Shown: positions 1-7,479 of the stretch, piece by piece
How the letters are laid out: each line of letters begins with the position of its first letter
How positions within the stretch are numbered: position 1 is the first letter of the stretch
Notes under the pieces: generated by a model
What the model was told of the DNA's origin: nothing
The model's database searches: none
The model's input: the letters and a program-made list of their open reading frames with translations, nothing else
DNA from: Pleionea sp041589565
GTDB taxonomy: Bacteria > Pseudomonadota > Gammaproteobacteria > Enterobacterales > Kangiellaceae
Assembly: GCA_041589565.1 (NCBI GenBank)
Contig: JBFHVL010000022.1
Span: 1-23,423, forward strand
Reading direction: 5' to 3'
Length of the DNA: 23,423 nt
Made by a program: the position numbers and the translations under genes

Positions 1-74
1 GGCTCTAAAGACTTAGCTGAGCTAGTTGCACTAATAATCAGTAAGGTAAAATAAGTAAGTCCAATTTTATACAT
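1..74 (-). CDS. N-terminus of a secreted or periplasmic protein (partial, runs off left edge)
   Basis: Read on the minus strand, an ATG at 74-72 opens a frame of 24 codons with no stop before the window edge. It begins MYKIGLTYFTLLIISATSSA and continues KSLE. This is a typical signal peptide: one basic residue, a hydrophobic core, and a small-residue cleavage site after Ser-Ser-Ala (about residue 20). A Shine-Dalgarno AAGGA (plus-strand tcctt, 82-86) lies 7 nt before the ATG, which is ideal. The gene starts 21 nt after the rep stop on the same strand, so it is probably co-transcribed with rep. In some Gammaproteobacteria small cytochrome c genes lie near rep, but too little is visible here to name the product. 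Confidence 0.7.
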   Translation of the reverse strand, partial: MYKIGLTYFTLLIISATSSAKSLE

Positions 75-95
75 ATATTAATCCTTATAACGCCT

Positions 96-2111
96 TTACG
101 ACGACAGCATCGCGCGCAACTGCTCCATATTACGTCGGCCTTTTTCCTGCCGCTCTTCTTCGGTCATAGGCATTTGTTGTTCTTCCCAAATTAAGTCGTC
201 TTGCGGCATTTCAAATAAAAAACGGCTCGGCTCCGTATCGACCAACTCGCCGTAACGTTTACGTTGTCGGGCATACGACATGATTAAGGTTTTCTGGGCA
301 CGGGTTATACCAACATAAGCCAGTCGGCGTTCTTCTTCGATATTATCTTCATCAATGCTGGATCGATGGGGCAGTAGCTCTTCTTCCATGCCGACCAAAA
401 ATACATGATGGAACTCTAACCCTTTAGAGGCATGAAGTGTCATTAACTGTACTTCATTCGTATCGGATTCTTCTTCATTGCGATCGAGCATTTCGCGTAA
501 AATTAATTTATTGATTGCACGAGCCAATGGGTTTTCTTCGTCAGCAAAGTTATCCAGTTCGCGCTCAATCCATTCAAGTAACTGCTGCACGTTATTCCAA
601 CGAAACTCCGCGGCTTTTGGGCTACTTGAGTTGTCGTACAGATAACCGTGATAGCCGATGTAAGCCAGTAGCTCATTAATAACACCCATGGTATCGCCAC
701 GCTGGGCATTGTCGGCGGTTTTGCAGATTAAATTGGCAAAGCGCTGCACTGCGGCTAAGCCTTTGGCGTGTAGCTCTTCAGCAAGCCCTAACTCAAAACA
801 GGCTTCGTACAAACTGATATGACGCTTTTGTGCGTAAAGACCTAACTTTTCCAAAGTCGTTGGGCCAATTTCTCGTCGAGGAACATTTACAATACGTAAG
901 AACGCATTATCGTCATCTTGATTTACCAACAACCGCAGGTAAGCCAGTATGTCTTTAATTTCAGTGCGAGAGAAAAAGGAAGTGCTACCACTGACTTTGT
1001 ATGGAATTTGTTTTTCCAGCAGCGCTTTTTCAAAAAAACGTGATTGATGATTACCTCGGTAAAGTATGGCGTAGTCACGGTACTCAGTGCCATTTTTTAT
1101 TTTGTGAGCCAGCAGTTCATTGGCGACTCGTTCAGCTTCGTGTAGATCATCATCGGTCGCTAAAATACGGATCGGATCACCATAAATTTTATCCGACCAT
1201 AAGGATTTTTCGAACACATGCGGATTATTCGCAATGACAGCATTCGCAGATTTTAAAATACGTCCATAGGAACGATAGTTTTGTTCGAGTTTGACAATTT
1301 TTAAATTAGGATAATCTTCTTTTAACAAAGCTAGATTTTCTGGCTGCGCACCGCGCCAGGAATAAATGGATTGATCATCATCACCAACCACAGTAAATAA
1401 TCCAAAGCGACCGCAAATCAGTTTAACTAGCTCATACTGACAGGTATTGGTATCTTGATACTCATCCACCAGCAAGTAACGAATTTTATTTTGCCATTTT
1501 TCTAAAATATCAGGGTGCGTGCGAAATAAAACCACCGGATAGCGGATCAAATCATCAAAATCGACCGCGTTATAGGCTCGCATACTGCGATCATACACTT
1601 CATAGAGCTTTGCAGCGGCCAACTCATCTTGATCGGCGGCTTTGGCAATAACCTGCTCGGGCGACAGTAAATCGTTTTTCCAATTGGAAATTTTATGCTG
1701 TAGCGCTTGAAGCTCTGACTTGTCGGCATCTTCATTTTTATGACAAAGCTCACGCAACAAACTTAGCGTGTCTTGATCATCGAAAATGGTGAAATTATTT
1801 TTAAAGCCCAGCGCCTTATGCTCGCGACGAATAATATTGAGCCCTAAGTTATGGAAAGTCGAAACAGTAAGTCCGCGGCTGTTCTGCCCACCCAAAAGCT
1901 GCGATACCCGTTCTTTCATCTCACGTGCGGCTTTATTGGTAAAGGTAACCGCAGCAATTTGCGAGGCTCGATAACCATGCTTGGTGATCAGCTGCACTAT
2001 TTTGGTGGTTATCACACTGGTTTTGCCACTGCCCGCACCCGCCAGCACCAATAAAGGCGAGTCGACGGTATCGACGGCTTGCTGTTGACGTGCGTTTAAT
2101 TGATGGGCCAC
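96..2111 (-). CDS. rep: ATP-dependent DNA helicase Rep
   Basis: Superfamily 1A 3'-5' DNA helicase that helps replication forks pass protein roadblocks; it acts in the cytoplasm as a PcrA/UvrD-like motor. Visible motifs are the Walker A AGAGSGKT (residues 24-31), motif Ia AAVTFTNKAAREMKERV (53-69), the Walker B/DEXQ box LLVDEYQDTN (213-222), motif III VGDDDQSIYSWRGA (242-255), and near the C-terminus TLHASKGLEF and YVGITRA. The length of 671 aa is close to E. coli Rep (673 aa). The N-terminal wording and the size separate it from UvrD, which is longer. The start is GTG (cac at 2109-2111) and no strong ribosome binding site is obvious, only a GA-rich stretch about 10 nt upstream. The downstream gene begins 21 nt after the stop. 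Confidence 0.95.
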   Translation of the reverse strand: MAHQLNARQQQAVDTVDSPLLVLAGAGSGKTSVITTKIVQLITKHGYRASQIAAVTFTNKAAREMKERVSQLLGGQNSRGLTVSTFHNLGLNIIRREHKALGFKNNFTIFDDQDTLSLLRELCHKNEDADKSELQALQHKISNWKNDLLSPEQVIAKAADQDELAAAKLYEVYDRSMRAYNAVDFDDLIRYPVVLFRTHPDILEKWQNKIRYLLVDEYQDTNTCQYELVKLICGRFGLFTVVGDDDQSIYSWRGAQPENLALLKEDYPNLKIVKLEQNYRSYGRILKSANAVIANNPHVFEKSLWSDKIYGDPIRILATDDDLHEAERVANELLAHKIKNGTEYRDYAILYRGNHQSRFFEKALLEKQIPYKVSGSTSFFSRTEIKDILAYLRLLVNQDDDNAFLRIVNVPRREIGPTTLEKLGLYAQKRHISLYEACFELGLAEELHAKGLAAVQRFANLICKTADNAQRGDTMGVINELLAYIGYHGYLYDNSSSPKAAEFRWNNVQQLLEWIERELDNFADEENPLARAINKLILREMLDRNEEESDTNEVQLMTLHASKGLEFHHVFLVGMEEELLPHRSSIDEDNIEEERRLAYVGITRAQKTLIMSYARQRKRYGELVDTEPSRFLFEMPQDDLIWEEQQMPMTEEERQEKGRRNMEQLRAMLSS

Positions 2112-2270
2112 TAAAACTACTCTGCCAGTTGATAATGATGAGAAATTAAAAGTCGAGTTATATTCCGCAAAAAAACACCAAATGAAGGAAAAGCGGAAAG
2201 CGCAAAGTGTAATTCAGCCAGCAGGGTTTGCCAATGGCAGTAGTATGTGAGTTAAATCTGGTTCACAAAC

Positions 2271-2293
2271 AAAAACCCCGGCGGATGCCGGGG
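2271..2293 (-). terminator. Rho-independent terminator after the 69-aa orphan gene
   Basis: On the minus strand a perfect 7-bp GC stem (CCCCGGC / GCCGGGG, 2276-2282 with 2287-2293) has a 4-nt loop and is followed by TTTTTG. It lies 22 nt past the stop of the small gene 2315-2524, and about 160 nt upstream of the rep start. Transcription of the small gene therefore likely ends here, and rep has its own promoter. Confidence 0.85.
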
Positions 2294-2314
2294 AATATGA
2301 ATATGATTACTCAA

Positions 2315-2524
2315 TCATTGATTTAGTGGACCTTCCCACAAACTTTTAGATAGCAGTCCATGTGGATTGATGACCAAACCAGCAATACGACATCGCCATT
2401 CATCCTGTTGCTGCAGTGAGTCCTTAAACACCTGGACCCTAAATTTAGGTAACCAGGAAGCAACCTTGAGTCGATAAATTCCGGGCGAACCAGGAAAGGG
2501 TTGCTTTTGTAGCTTTTCCTTCAT
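2315..2524 (-). CDS. Uncharacterised 69-aa protein
   Basis: I do not recognise this family. The start chosen is ATG at 2524-2522, because AAGGAG stands 6 nt before it; a GTG at 2587 would lengthen the frame to 90 aa but has no such signal. The protein starts MKEKLQKQPFPGSPGIYRLK and is basic in its first two thirds. It contains several aromatic residues (three Trp, one Tyr) and a single Cys in WRCRIAGLVINPHGLL. No signal peptide or membrane segment is visible. It is a single-gene unit, closed by a strong terminator 22 nt downstream and lying between comM and rep on the same strand. The good ribosome site, the own terminator and the compact layout argue for a real gene. Confidence 0.65.
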   Translation of the reverse strand: MKEKLQKQPFPGSPGIYRLKVASWLPKFRVQVFKDSLQQQDEWRCRIAGLVINPHGLLSKSLWEGPLNQ

Positions 2525-2720
2525 GTTACACTCCTTGCTTTGTCCTTGTTCCCCTGCGACAACCGATTGGCACCCTTGCCATATCACAACCGCTCATTAG
2601 GTAAAAATGATTATTGTTCATCTCTCCTATGGGGACTGTTAATTTTAATACCTCTGGCAGAGATTGCCAGTGATATTTTTACCCCTTAAGGGTTATTACT
2701 CTGTTATTGAGTCAGCAGCA

Positions 2721-4235
2721 CTATAACTGCTGCATCATTCGCTCTACTTTGCGATATCCAATCGCTTCCGCCACATGGTTTTGTTCGACGCGCTCGCTAG
2801 CTTGTAAGTCAGCAATAGTACGAGAGACTCTTAAAATTCGGTGATAAGCACGAGCCGACAACCCCAGTTTTTCCATAACATTGAGCACAAATTGCTTAGC
2901 TGGTATTTCAATAGCAAAATTTTGCTCCAGTTCCGAAGGTAGTAACTCTCCGTTTAACTTTCCCTGACGATCTCGTTGTATCTGGTGCGCTTGTTCCACT
3001 CTTTGCCGAACTTGCTCAGTCGTTTCAACCGAATCGTCAACTTCCTGAATGAATTCTTCCTTGGTCATTAAAGGCACTTCTACATGCAAATCGATGCGAT
3101 CAAGAAACGGCCCCGACAACTTCAACAAATAACGCCGTATTTGATCCGGTGTACATCGACAGTGACCGCGACTATTACCAAAATGACCGCAAGGGCAGGG
3201 ATTCATCGCCGCAATCAATTGAAATCTCGCCGGATATTCTGCCTGACGAGCCGCGCGTGAAATGGTTACCGTCCCTGACTCTAACGGCTCTCGAAGCACT
3301 TCGAGCACTTTACGATCAAATTCCGGTAGCTCGTCCAGAAACAATACGCCATGATGCGCCAGTGACACCTCGCCGGGGCGTGGGTTACTGCCGCCACCAA
3401 TTAAAGCCACAGCGGAGGCTGTATGATGAGGCACTCGGAAAGGTCGTAACTTCCAGTTGCTGGGATTTACTGATTTACCACTAATAGACGCAATGGCCGC
3501 ACAGTCGACCGCTTCATCATCGGATAACTCGGGCAAAATGCCCGACAGGCGACTGGCCAGCATGGTTTTGCCGGTACCTGGAGGGCCGATGAACAAAAGG
3601 TTATGCTTGCCTCCCGCGGCAATTTCTAGCGCTCGTTTAGCGGCATATTGGCCTTTCACATCACGCAAGTCAGGCGCTTCGAGCGGTTGATATTGACTCG
3701 AAGTACTTTCATTAAAATCCAGCGTTCGCTGCCCAACCAAATGAGCTACAACATCCAATAAGTGCTCGGCCACCAGCTGTTCACCACCTGCCAGAGCTGC
3801 CTCTTCGGCATTTTGGCGTGGTAACACCAGTACGCGATTAGCTCGTTTGGCCGCCAAAGCCACCGGCAAAATGCCATGAATGGGCCTTAATTCACCAGAA
3901 AGAGCCAGTTCACCAATAAATTCGTAGCGCGTGAGTTTATCCATTGGGATTTGACCGCTAGCGGCCAAAATGCCGAGGGCGATGGGTAAATCAAATCGAC
4001 AACCATCTTTGGGCAAATCAGCTGGAGCCAAGTTTATGGTCGTGCGTCGGGCAGGGAACTCCAGGTTGGCGTTCATCAGAGCACTTCTAACCCGATCTTT
4101 ACTTTCACGCACAGCAGCTTCGGGTAGACCAACAATAGACAAAGCCGGCAGGCCATTCGAAAGGTGAGTTTCAATAGTCACTAGCGGCGCTTCAATACCC
4201 ACACCGGCTCGTGAATAGATATGAGAGAGATGCAT
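2721..4235 (-). CDS. comM: YifB/ComM family Mg-chelatase-like AAA+ ATPase
   Basis: AAA+ helicase; in Haemophilus and Vibrio, ComM promotes branch migration during integration of transforming DNA. The N-terminal Lon-like domain reads SNGLPALSIVGLPEAAVRES (about residues 26-45). The AAA+ core has Walker A GPPGTGKT (217-224), Walker B GVLFLDELPEF (296-306) and the cysteine cluster NPCPCGHF...HCRCTPDQIRRY (345-369). The start is set at ATG 4235-4233, giving MHLSHIYSRAG, which matches the usual short N-terminus (E. coli begins MSLSIVHTRA); AGGGA lies 3 nt upstream. A 510-aa frame would need an ATT start. A TATAAT box lies just upstream. At 504 aa it has normal family length. Confidence 0.93.
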   Translation of the reverse strand: MHLSHIYSRAGVGIEAPLVTIETHLSNGLPALSIVGLPEAAVRESKDRVRSALMNANLEFPARRTTINLAPADLPKDGCRFDLPIALGILAASGQIPMDKLTRYEFIGELALSGELRPIHGILPVALAAKRANRVLVLPRQNAEEAALAGGEQLVAEHLLDVVAHLVGQRTLDFNESTSSQYQPLEAPDLRDVKGQYAAKRALEIAAGGKHNLLFIGPPGTGKTMLASRLSGILPELSDDEAVDCAAIASISGKSVNPSNWKLRPFRVPHHTASAVALIGGGSNPRPGEVSLAHHGVLFLDELPEFDRKVLEVLREPLESGTVTISRAARQAEYPARFQLIAAMNPCPCGHFGNSRGHCRCTPDQIRRYLLKLSGPFLDRIDLHVEVPLMTKEEFIQEVDDSVETTEQVRQRVEQAHQIQRDRQGKLNGELLPSELEQNFAIEIPAKQFVLNVMEKLGLSARAYHRILRVSRTIADLQASERVEQNHVAEAIGYRKVERMMQQL

Positions 4236-4267
4236 TCGTCCCTGATCAATCAAATCCTTTTGCGAGC

Positions 4268-4296
4268 ATTATATCGATCGACAAGACACGGTCATT
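4268..4296 (-). promoter_or_regulatory. Probable sigma-70 promoter of comM
   Basis: The minus strand carries a perfect -10 box TATAAT (plus attata, 4268-4273). A weak -35 ATGACC/AATGAC lies 16-17 nt further upstream (4290-4296). The implied start is about 26 nt before the comM ATG. The -35 is poor, so the call rests mainly on the -10 box and its position. Confidence 0.45.
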
Positions 4297-4389
4297 CAGA
4301 ATTTTTACTAAACCAATGTAGGAAATCGTCCAATATAAAAAACAACTCATTTTTTCGCGCTGTTTTTTGCGACTTTAATAAGCATTCCA

Positions 4390-4755
4390 CTATCGATACT
4401 GATGCAACACTGAATGCCCCCAACCAACTAATAGTCCATCTTCAAAAATTAGTGGTGTTGTTTCATCGCGAGTGGTTTCACCATCCTGGTGACGACGTGT
4501 GGTACGATAATAGAGGACAACGTATGACTTGCCGTCTCTTTTAAATCCTTCCGAATCATCAGCGCCACCTAACTGTTCGGTAATTTGATTAATTGATGTT
4601 CCCAATTGAAGCTGGCTGATGGCCTTTCGGTTTTCTACCTGACGCTCTCGCCAGCTTGCTCCCGACCGCTCGCCATCATCGTGGACAGTAATTACGCAAC
4701 CAGTCAAAGAGGTTACGGCAATCATTGCCGCCAAAACAGACTTAAAAGAATTCAC
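4390..4755 (-). CDS. DUF3192-family lipoprotein
   Basis: A 121-aa protein with a short basic N-terminus, a hydrophobic stretch and lipobox SLTGC (Cys20), so it should be lipid-anchored and periplasm-facing. The mature part contains a repeat-like segment LQLGTSINQITEQLGGADDSE, followed by YVVLYYRTTRR and a closing TTPLIFEDGLLVGWG. This layout resembles DUF3192 and the broader SmpA/BamE-like fold of small envelope lipoproteins; function is unknown. The start is GTG (4755-4753) with AAAGGATG about 9 nt upstream. It is on the same strand as comM, separated by about 150 nt that contain the comM promoter, and divergent from aroE. Confidence 0.75.
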   Translation of the reverse strand: MNSFKSVLAAMIAVTSLTGCVITVHDDGERSGASWRERQVENRKAISQLQLGTSINQITEQLGGADDSEGFKRDGKSYVVLYYRTTRRHQDGETTRDETTPLIFEDGLLVGWGHSVLHQYR

Positions 4756-4940
4756 GATTTATAACATCCTTTATTTTTTCAAAGTGCCATCTTACTCCGA
4801 AATTGTTAACACTCATTGTGCCAAAAGTAACAAATCATTTAAGGTCAGCTTGGCATTTGGTTCAGTTTATAACCTATGAGTTTATGCCAAAATTGAAAGG
4901 TTTGTTACACTGTCACCACTTGTAATAAGCCGATGCAATT
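4756..4940. promoter_or_regulatory. Divergent intergenic region between DUF3192 gene and aroE
   Basis: This 185-nt AT-rich region must carry promoters for both genes. On the plus strand an extended -10 of the form TGTTACACT lies at 4904-4911, about 30 nt before the aroE ATG, without a good -35. A 7-bp inverted repeat TTGGCAT / ATGCCAA (4850-4856 with 4884-4890) lies just upstream of it and could be a regulator site, but the evidence is weak. I found no convincing minus-strand promoter. Confidence 0.3.
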
Positions 4941-5726
4941 ATGAAGAAGCTCTGCGCCGTTATCGGAAATCCTGTTCAACACAGCCGCTCCCCGGAGATC
5001 CATCAACACTTCGCCCAGCAATTTAAGCTTGATCTGGATTACCAAAAGCTCGCTTCAAATGAAACGAATTTTAAAGAGGACGTTAAGCGTTTTTTTGCCA
5101 CGGGAGGGGTCGGCTTGAACGTGACTTTGCCCTTTAAGTTTAATGCATTTCAACTGGCCGACGAATTATCCGAAGAAGCACAACTGGCGCAGTCGGTAAA
5201 TACGCTATATCGCAATGCTTCTGGACAGCTTTGTGGCGACACGACCGATGGCCGAGGTTTGTTGAACGATCTTTTGCGTATCAAAATCATTCAACCGGAT
5301 CAGCATGTACTACTACTCGGAGCTGGTGGAGCAGCACGCTCAATTATCCCTACCTTATTAAAATTTGGTTGTCAGGTCAGCTTGATTAACCGCACACCAA
5401 AAAATGCCGAACAACTTATCGAGGAGTTTTCACACCTGGGTACGATTCGTCTGTTTGCCCCACAGTTAGATAGGGTTGAAGTAATCATTAATACTCTGCC
5501 TCAGGACGGAGAATTATGGCTGCAACAGTTTAAGGTAACTGAATTAAATAACACTCATGTATACGACATCAGTTACGGTGAGCGAGCGCAAACGTTTTTA
5601 AAGTGGTGTAAAGCACATCAATGTCTTTCTTGTACCGATGGCTGGGGGATGTTGGTAGAGCAAGCTGCGCTATCCTTCGAACTTTGGCACCAGCGACGAC
5701 CTGTCACCGATAAACTCTATGATTGA
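4941..5726 (+). CDS. aroE: Shikimate dehydrogenase (NADP+)
   Basis: Catalyses the NADPH-dependent reduction of 3-dehydroshikimate to shikimate in aromatic amino acid and chorismate synthesis. Visible motifs are the substrate site HSRSP (14-18), NVTLPFK with catalytic Lys66, TTDGRG with catalytic Asp103, the dinucleotide loop GAGGAARS (127-134), the NADP-binding NRTPKNAEQL, and the C-terminal TDGWGMLVEQAALSFELWHQRRP. The length of 261 aa is slightly shorter than E. coli AroE (272 aa). The usual INATS segment reads INTLP here, a mild deviation. The ATG at 4941 is the natural start. It converges on the MCP-like gene with a single base between the stops. In E. coli aroE lies close to yrdA, and the two are close here as well. 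Confidence 0.95.
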   Translation: MKKLCAVIGNPVQHSRSPEIHQHFAQQFKLDLDYQKLASNETNFKEDVKRFFATGGVGLNVTLPFKFNAFQLADELSEEAQLAQSVNTLYRNASGQLCGDTTDGRGLLNDLLRIKIIQPDQHVLLLGAGGAARSIIPTLLKFGCQVSLINRTPKNAEQLIEEFSHLGTIRLFAPQLDRVEVIINTLPQDGELWLQQFKVTELNNTHVYDISYGERAQTFLKWCKAHQCLSCTDGWGMLVEQAALSFELWHQRRPVTDKLYD

Positions 5727-5727
5727 G

Positions 5728-6744
5728 TTATTGAGGCGGTTGAAGCTCGATTATACTATTGCGCAGATTTTGCTGAAACTCCTTTAAGTGAGTCAATTGC
5801 TGCTCGAGTGTATTTATTGAATCTTTTAAATCTGTTTGATGCTTTGTTTTCGCTGCGTTATTTTCAAGTACCTCTGCGACTGCAATTAGCTGGTTATCCA
5901 GATCAACTTCTCTTTGCGCAATTTCATCAAACACATGAGCCAGATTGTTAAAAATTTCATCAATTTGCTCTTTATTGTGCTCGTGTTTATTTAGACTCGA
6001 GTTTGATATTGCTTCGGCATCTTGCGTTGTGGCGTTTAGTGTCTCGGCAATATGATGCATCTTTTCGGCTATGTTAGTGCTGAATTCATTGGTTCGCTGG
6101 GACAGCGCTCGTACTTCATCGGCCACTACGGCAAACCCTCGTCCTACATCTCCCGCTCGTGCGGCTTCTATCGCGGCATTCAGCGCCAGTAAATTGGTTT
6201 GTTCAGTGATACCTCTAATATCATTTAATAATCCATTGACCGTATGCATCTCCTGGATCACATGATTAAACGTACTCGTCATGTGCTCTCCTGCTTGCTG
6301 AACCGATTGCAGTTGCTCCGAATACCCATGAACCAAATGATTAATGGTTTGGGCATGCGTTTGGTGATCAAAGCGAGTGACCGGTTGATGACTCAAAGAC
6401 GTTCGAAGATGGGTTAGCTCAGCAGTTACTTCATCGACAGAGGAGCCGTGATCTTCTGATAGCTTTGACCGGAGTTGTTCCAGTTCATGATGTATCGTGT
6501 GCCAACGCTCATCGCATTGGTTCAGGTATTTTTCGATATGATGTTGCAGAGTTAATTGACTCTGCTCGGCTTGCGATTCACCTGCTGGAGCCTCTGCAGA
6601 AAGGTTTGCCTGCCCCATTAAATCAGTCACTACCCACAGCATCATGGCAACACATCCACCCAGTGCCCAGTACTGCCATTGAAACAGTACACAGGCAAAA
6701 ATAAGCAGAGTGAGGCCGGAATATATTACGGTTCGCCAGTTCAT
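5728..6744 (-). CDS. Methyl-accepting chemotaxis protein-like, membrane-anchored, no ligand-binding domain
   Basis: A 338-aa protein. Two hydrophobic segments at about residues 8-22 and 25-41 are joined by a very short turn, so there is no periplasmic sensor domain. A glutamine- and histidine-rich coiled coil follows (about 60-170), with no obvious HAMP domain. The signalling hairpin is clear: ITEQTNLLALNAAIEAARAG, then GRGFAVVADEVRALSQRT (about 179-218), the MCP contact region for CheA and CheW. The C-terminus ends IELQPPQ with no CheR-binding pentapeptide. It sits between aroE and the carbonic anhydrase gene. It may sense the cytoplasm or membrane, or scaffold an array. The start at ATG 6744 has a weak ribosome site (AGGAC about 17 nt upstream) inside a large inverted repeat. 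Confidence 0.88.
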   Translation of the reverse strand: MNWRTVIYSGLTLLIFACVLFQWQYWALGGCVAMMLWVVTDLMGQANLSAEAPAGESQAEQSQLTLQHHIEKYLNQCDERWHTIHHELEQLRSKLSEDHGSSVDEVTAELTHLRTSLSHQPVTRFDHQTHAQTINHLVHGYSEQLQSVQQAGEHMTSTFNHVIQEMHTVNGLLNDIRGITEQTNLLALNAAIEAARAGDVGRGFAVVADEVRALSQRTNEFSTNIAEKMHHIAETLNATTQDAEAISNSSLNKHEHNKEQIDEIFNNLAHVFDEIAQREVDLDNQLIAVAEVLENNAAKTKHQTDLKDSINTLEQQLTHLKEFQQNLRNSIIELQPPQ

Positions 6745-6800
6745 ATCGACTAATAAGAGTCCTAACTCTATGAGTTTACTAAATAAAAAGTTTAGTCGAT
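6745..6800 (-). repeat. 9-bp inverted repeat in the leader of the MCP-like gene
   Basis: ATCGACTAA (6745-6753) and TTAGTCGAT (6792-6800) are perfect reverse complements, 38 nt apart. In the minus-strand transcript the second arm touches the ATG of the MCP-like gene. The loop contains its only ribosome-site candidate (AGGAC) and small secondary hairpins. It could be an RNA structure that limits initiation, or a DNA operator. Confidence 0.55.
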
Positions 6801-6845
6801 GTATTTAGGAATGCTAGCAATCAGCGATAACAGATAACTGCAGGT

Positions 6846-7382
6846 CTATTGACCTGCCAGATAACGATTTTTGAGTTTGACGTAGTTGTCGGCGGAATAC
6901 TTAAAAAAGGCAATTTCTTCGTCGGTCAATGGCCGAATTTTGCGGGCAGGTGAGCCGACCCATAAAAAGCCACCTTCGAGCTCTCGTCCCGGAGGAACGA
7001 CACTATTAGCGCCCAGCACCACATTGGAACGGATCACCACATCATCCATTACCACTGAGCCCATACCGATTAACACTTCATTTTCGATGCGGCAACCGTG
7101 CAACATGGCCTTGTGCCCCACGGTGACATCATCACCAATCACCAGGTTATGACCGTCGGGATTGTAGTGGCTGGCATGAGTAACATGACAGACGGCACCG
7201 TCCTGAATACTGCTGCGGGCACCAACTTTGATAGCATGGACATCGCCGCGTAACACTGCCATTGGCCAAATGGAACTATCATCACCAATGCTCACCTGAC
7301 CTACCACCAAGGCTGTGGGATCAACAAATACGCGCGCCCCGAGCTGCGGTGTGTAGTGTTCAAAGGAGCGGATGTGATTCAT
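6846..7382 (-). CDS. yrdA: YrdA-type gamma-carbonic anhydrase family protein
   Basis: A left-handed beta-helix protein of 178 aa made of hexapeptide turns (VGQVSIGDDSSIWPMAVLRGD and following). The metal-site region reads DGAVCHVTHAS...VGHKAMLHGC; candidate zinc ligands are His66 or His69, His90 and His95, the last two five residues apart as in gamma-class enzymes. The C-terminal helix PLTDEEIAFFKYSADNYVKLK strongly resembles E. coli YrdA. Family members bind metal, but carbonic anhydrase activity is often absent or unproven. The ATG is at 7382-7380. A good promoter lies upstream, separating it from gor. It is followed 101 nt later by the MCP-like gene. Confidence 0.9.
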   Translation of the reverse strand: MNHIRSFEHYTPQLGARVFVDPTALVVGQVSIGDDSSIWPMAVLRGDVHAIKVGARSSIQDGAVCHVTHASHYNPDGHNLVIGDDVTVGHKAMLHGCRIENEVLIGMGSVVMDDVVIRSNVVLGANSVVPPGRELEGGFLWVGSPARKIRPLTDEEIAFFKYSADNYVKLKNRYLAGQ

Positions 7383-7416
7383 AAAAGTCTGCCCAGTTAT
7401 TGTTCAACATTGCGCG

Positions 7417-7444
7417 ATTGTAATGTATTGCTGCAAAACAGCAA
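7417..7444 (-). promoter_or_regulatory. Probable sigma-70 promoter of the yrdA-like gene, overlapping a hairpin
   Basis: On the minus strand TTGCTG (7444-7439), a 16-nt spacer and TACAAT (7422-7417) form a respectable sigma-70 promoter, about 35 nt before the start codon. The -35 box is also one arm of a perfect 6-bp inverted repeat, TTGCTG-CAAAA-CAGCAA (7428-7444). That may simply be chance, or a site for a regulator. Confidence 0.5.
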
Positions 7445-7479
7445 GCGTAAATAAGAGTCATTAGCAACCACGAGTAGCC

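Noticed and set aside
1..54. Possible C-terminal tail of a plus-strand gene (17 codons then TAA)
   Set aside because: The opposite strand over the same bases has an ideal ribosome site, ATG and signal peptide in the rep direction. The plus-strand tail has no independent support.
2525..2587. GTG-initiated N-terminal extension of the 69-aa orphan gene
   Set aside because: No ribosome site before the GTG, whereas the internal ATG at 2524 has AAGGAG at 6 nt.
2654..2680. Terminator-like hairpin CTGGCA-GAGAT-TGCCAG with a following T run on the plus strand
   Set aside because: Only 6 bp, moderate GC, and no plus-strand gene ends nearby. On the minus strand, where comM ends, no clean T run follows.
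4236..4253. Longer comM start at ATT (510 aa)
   Set aside because: ATT starts are very rare, and the ATG at 4235 matches the family's normal N-terminus.
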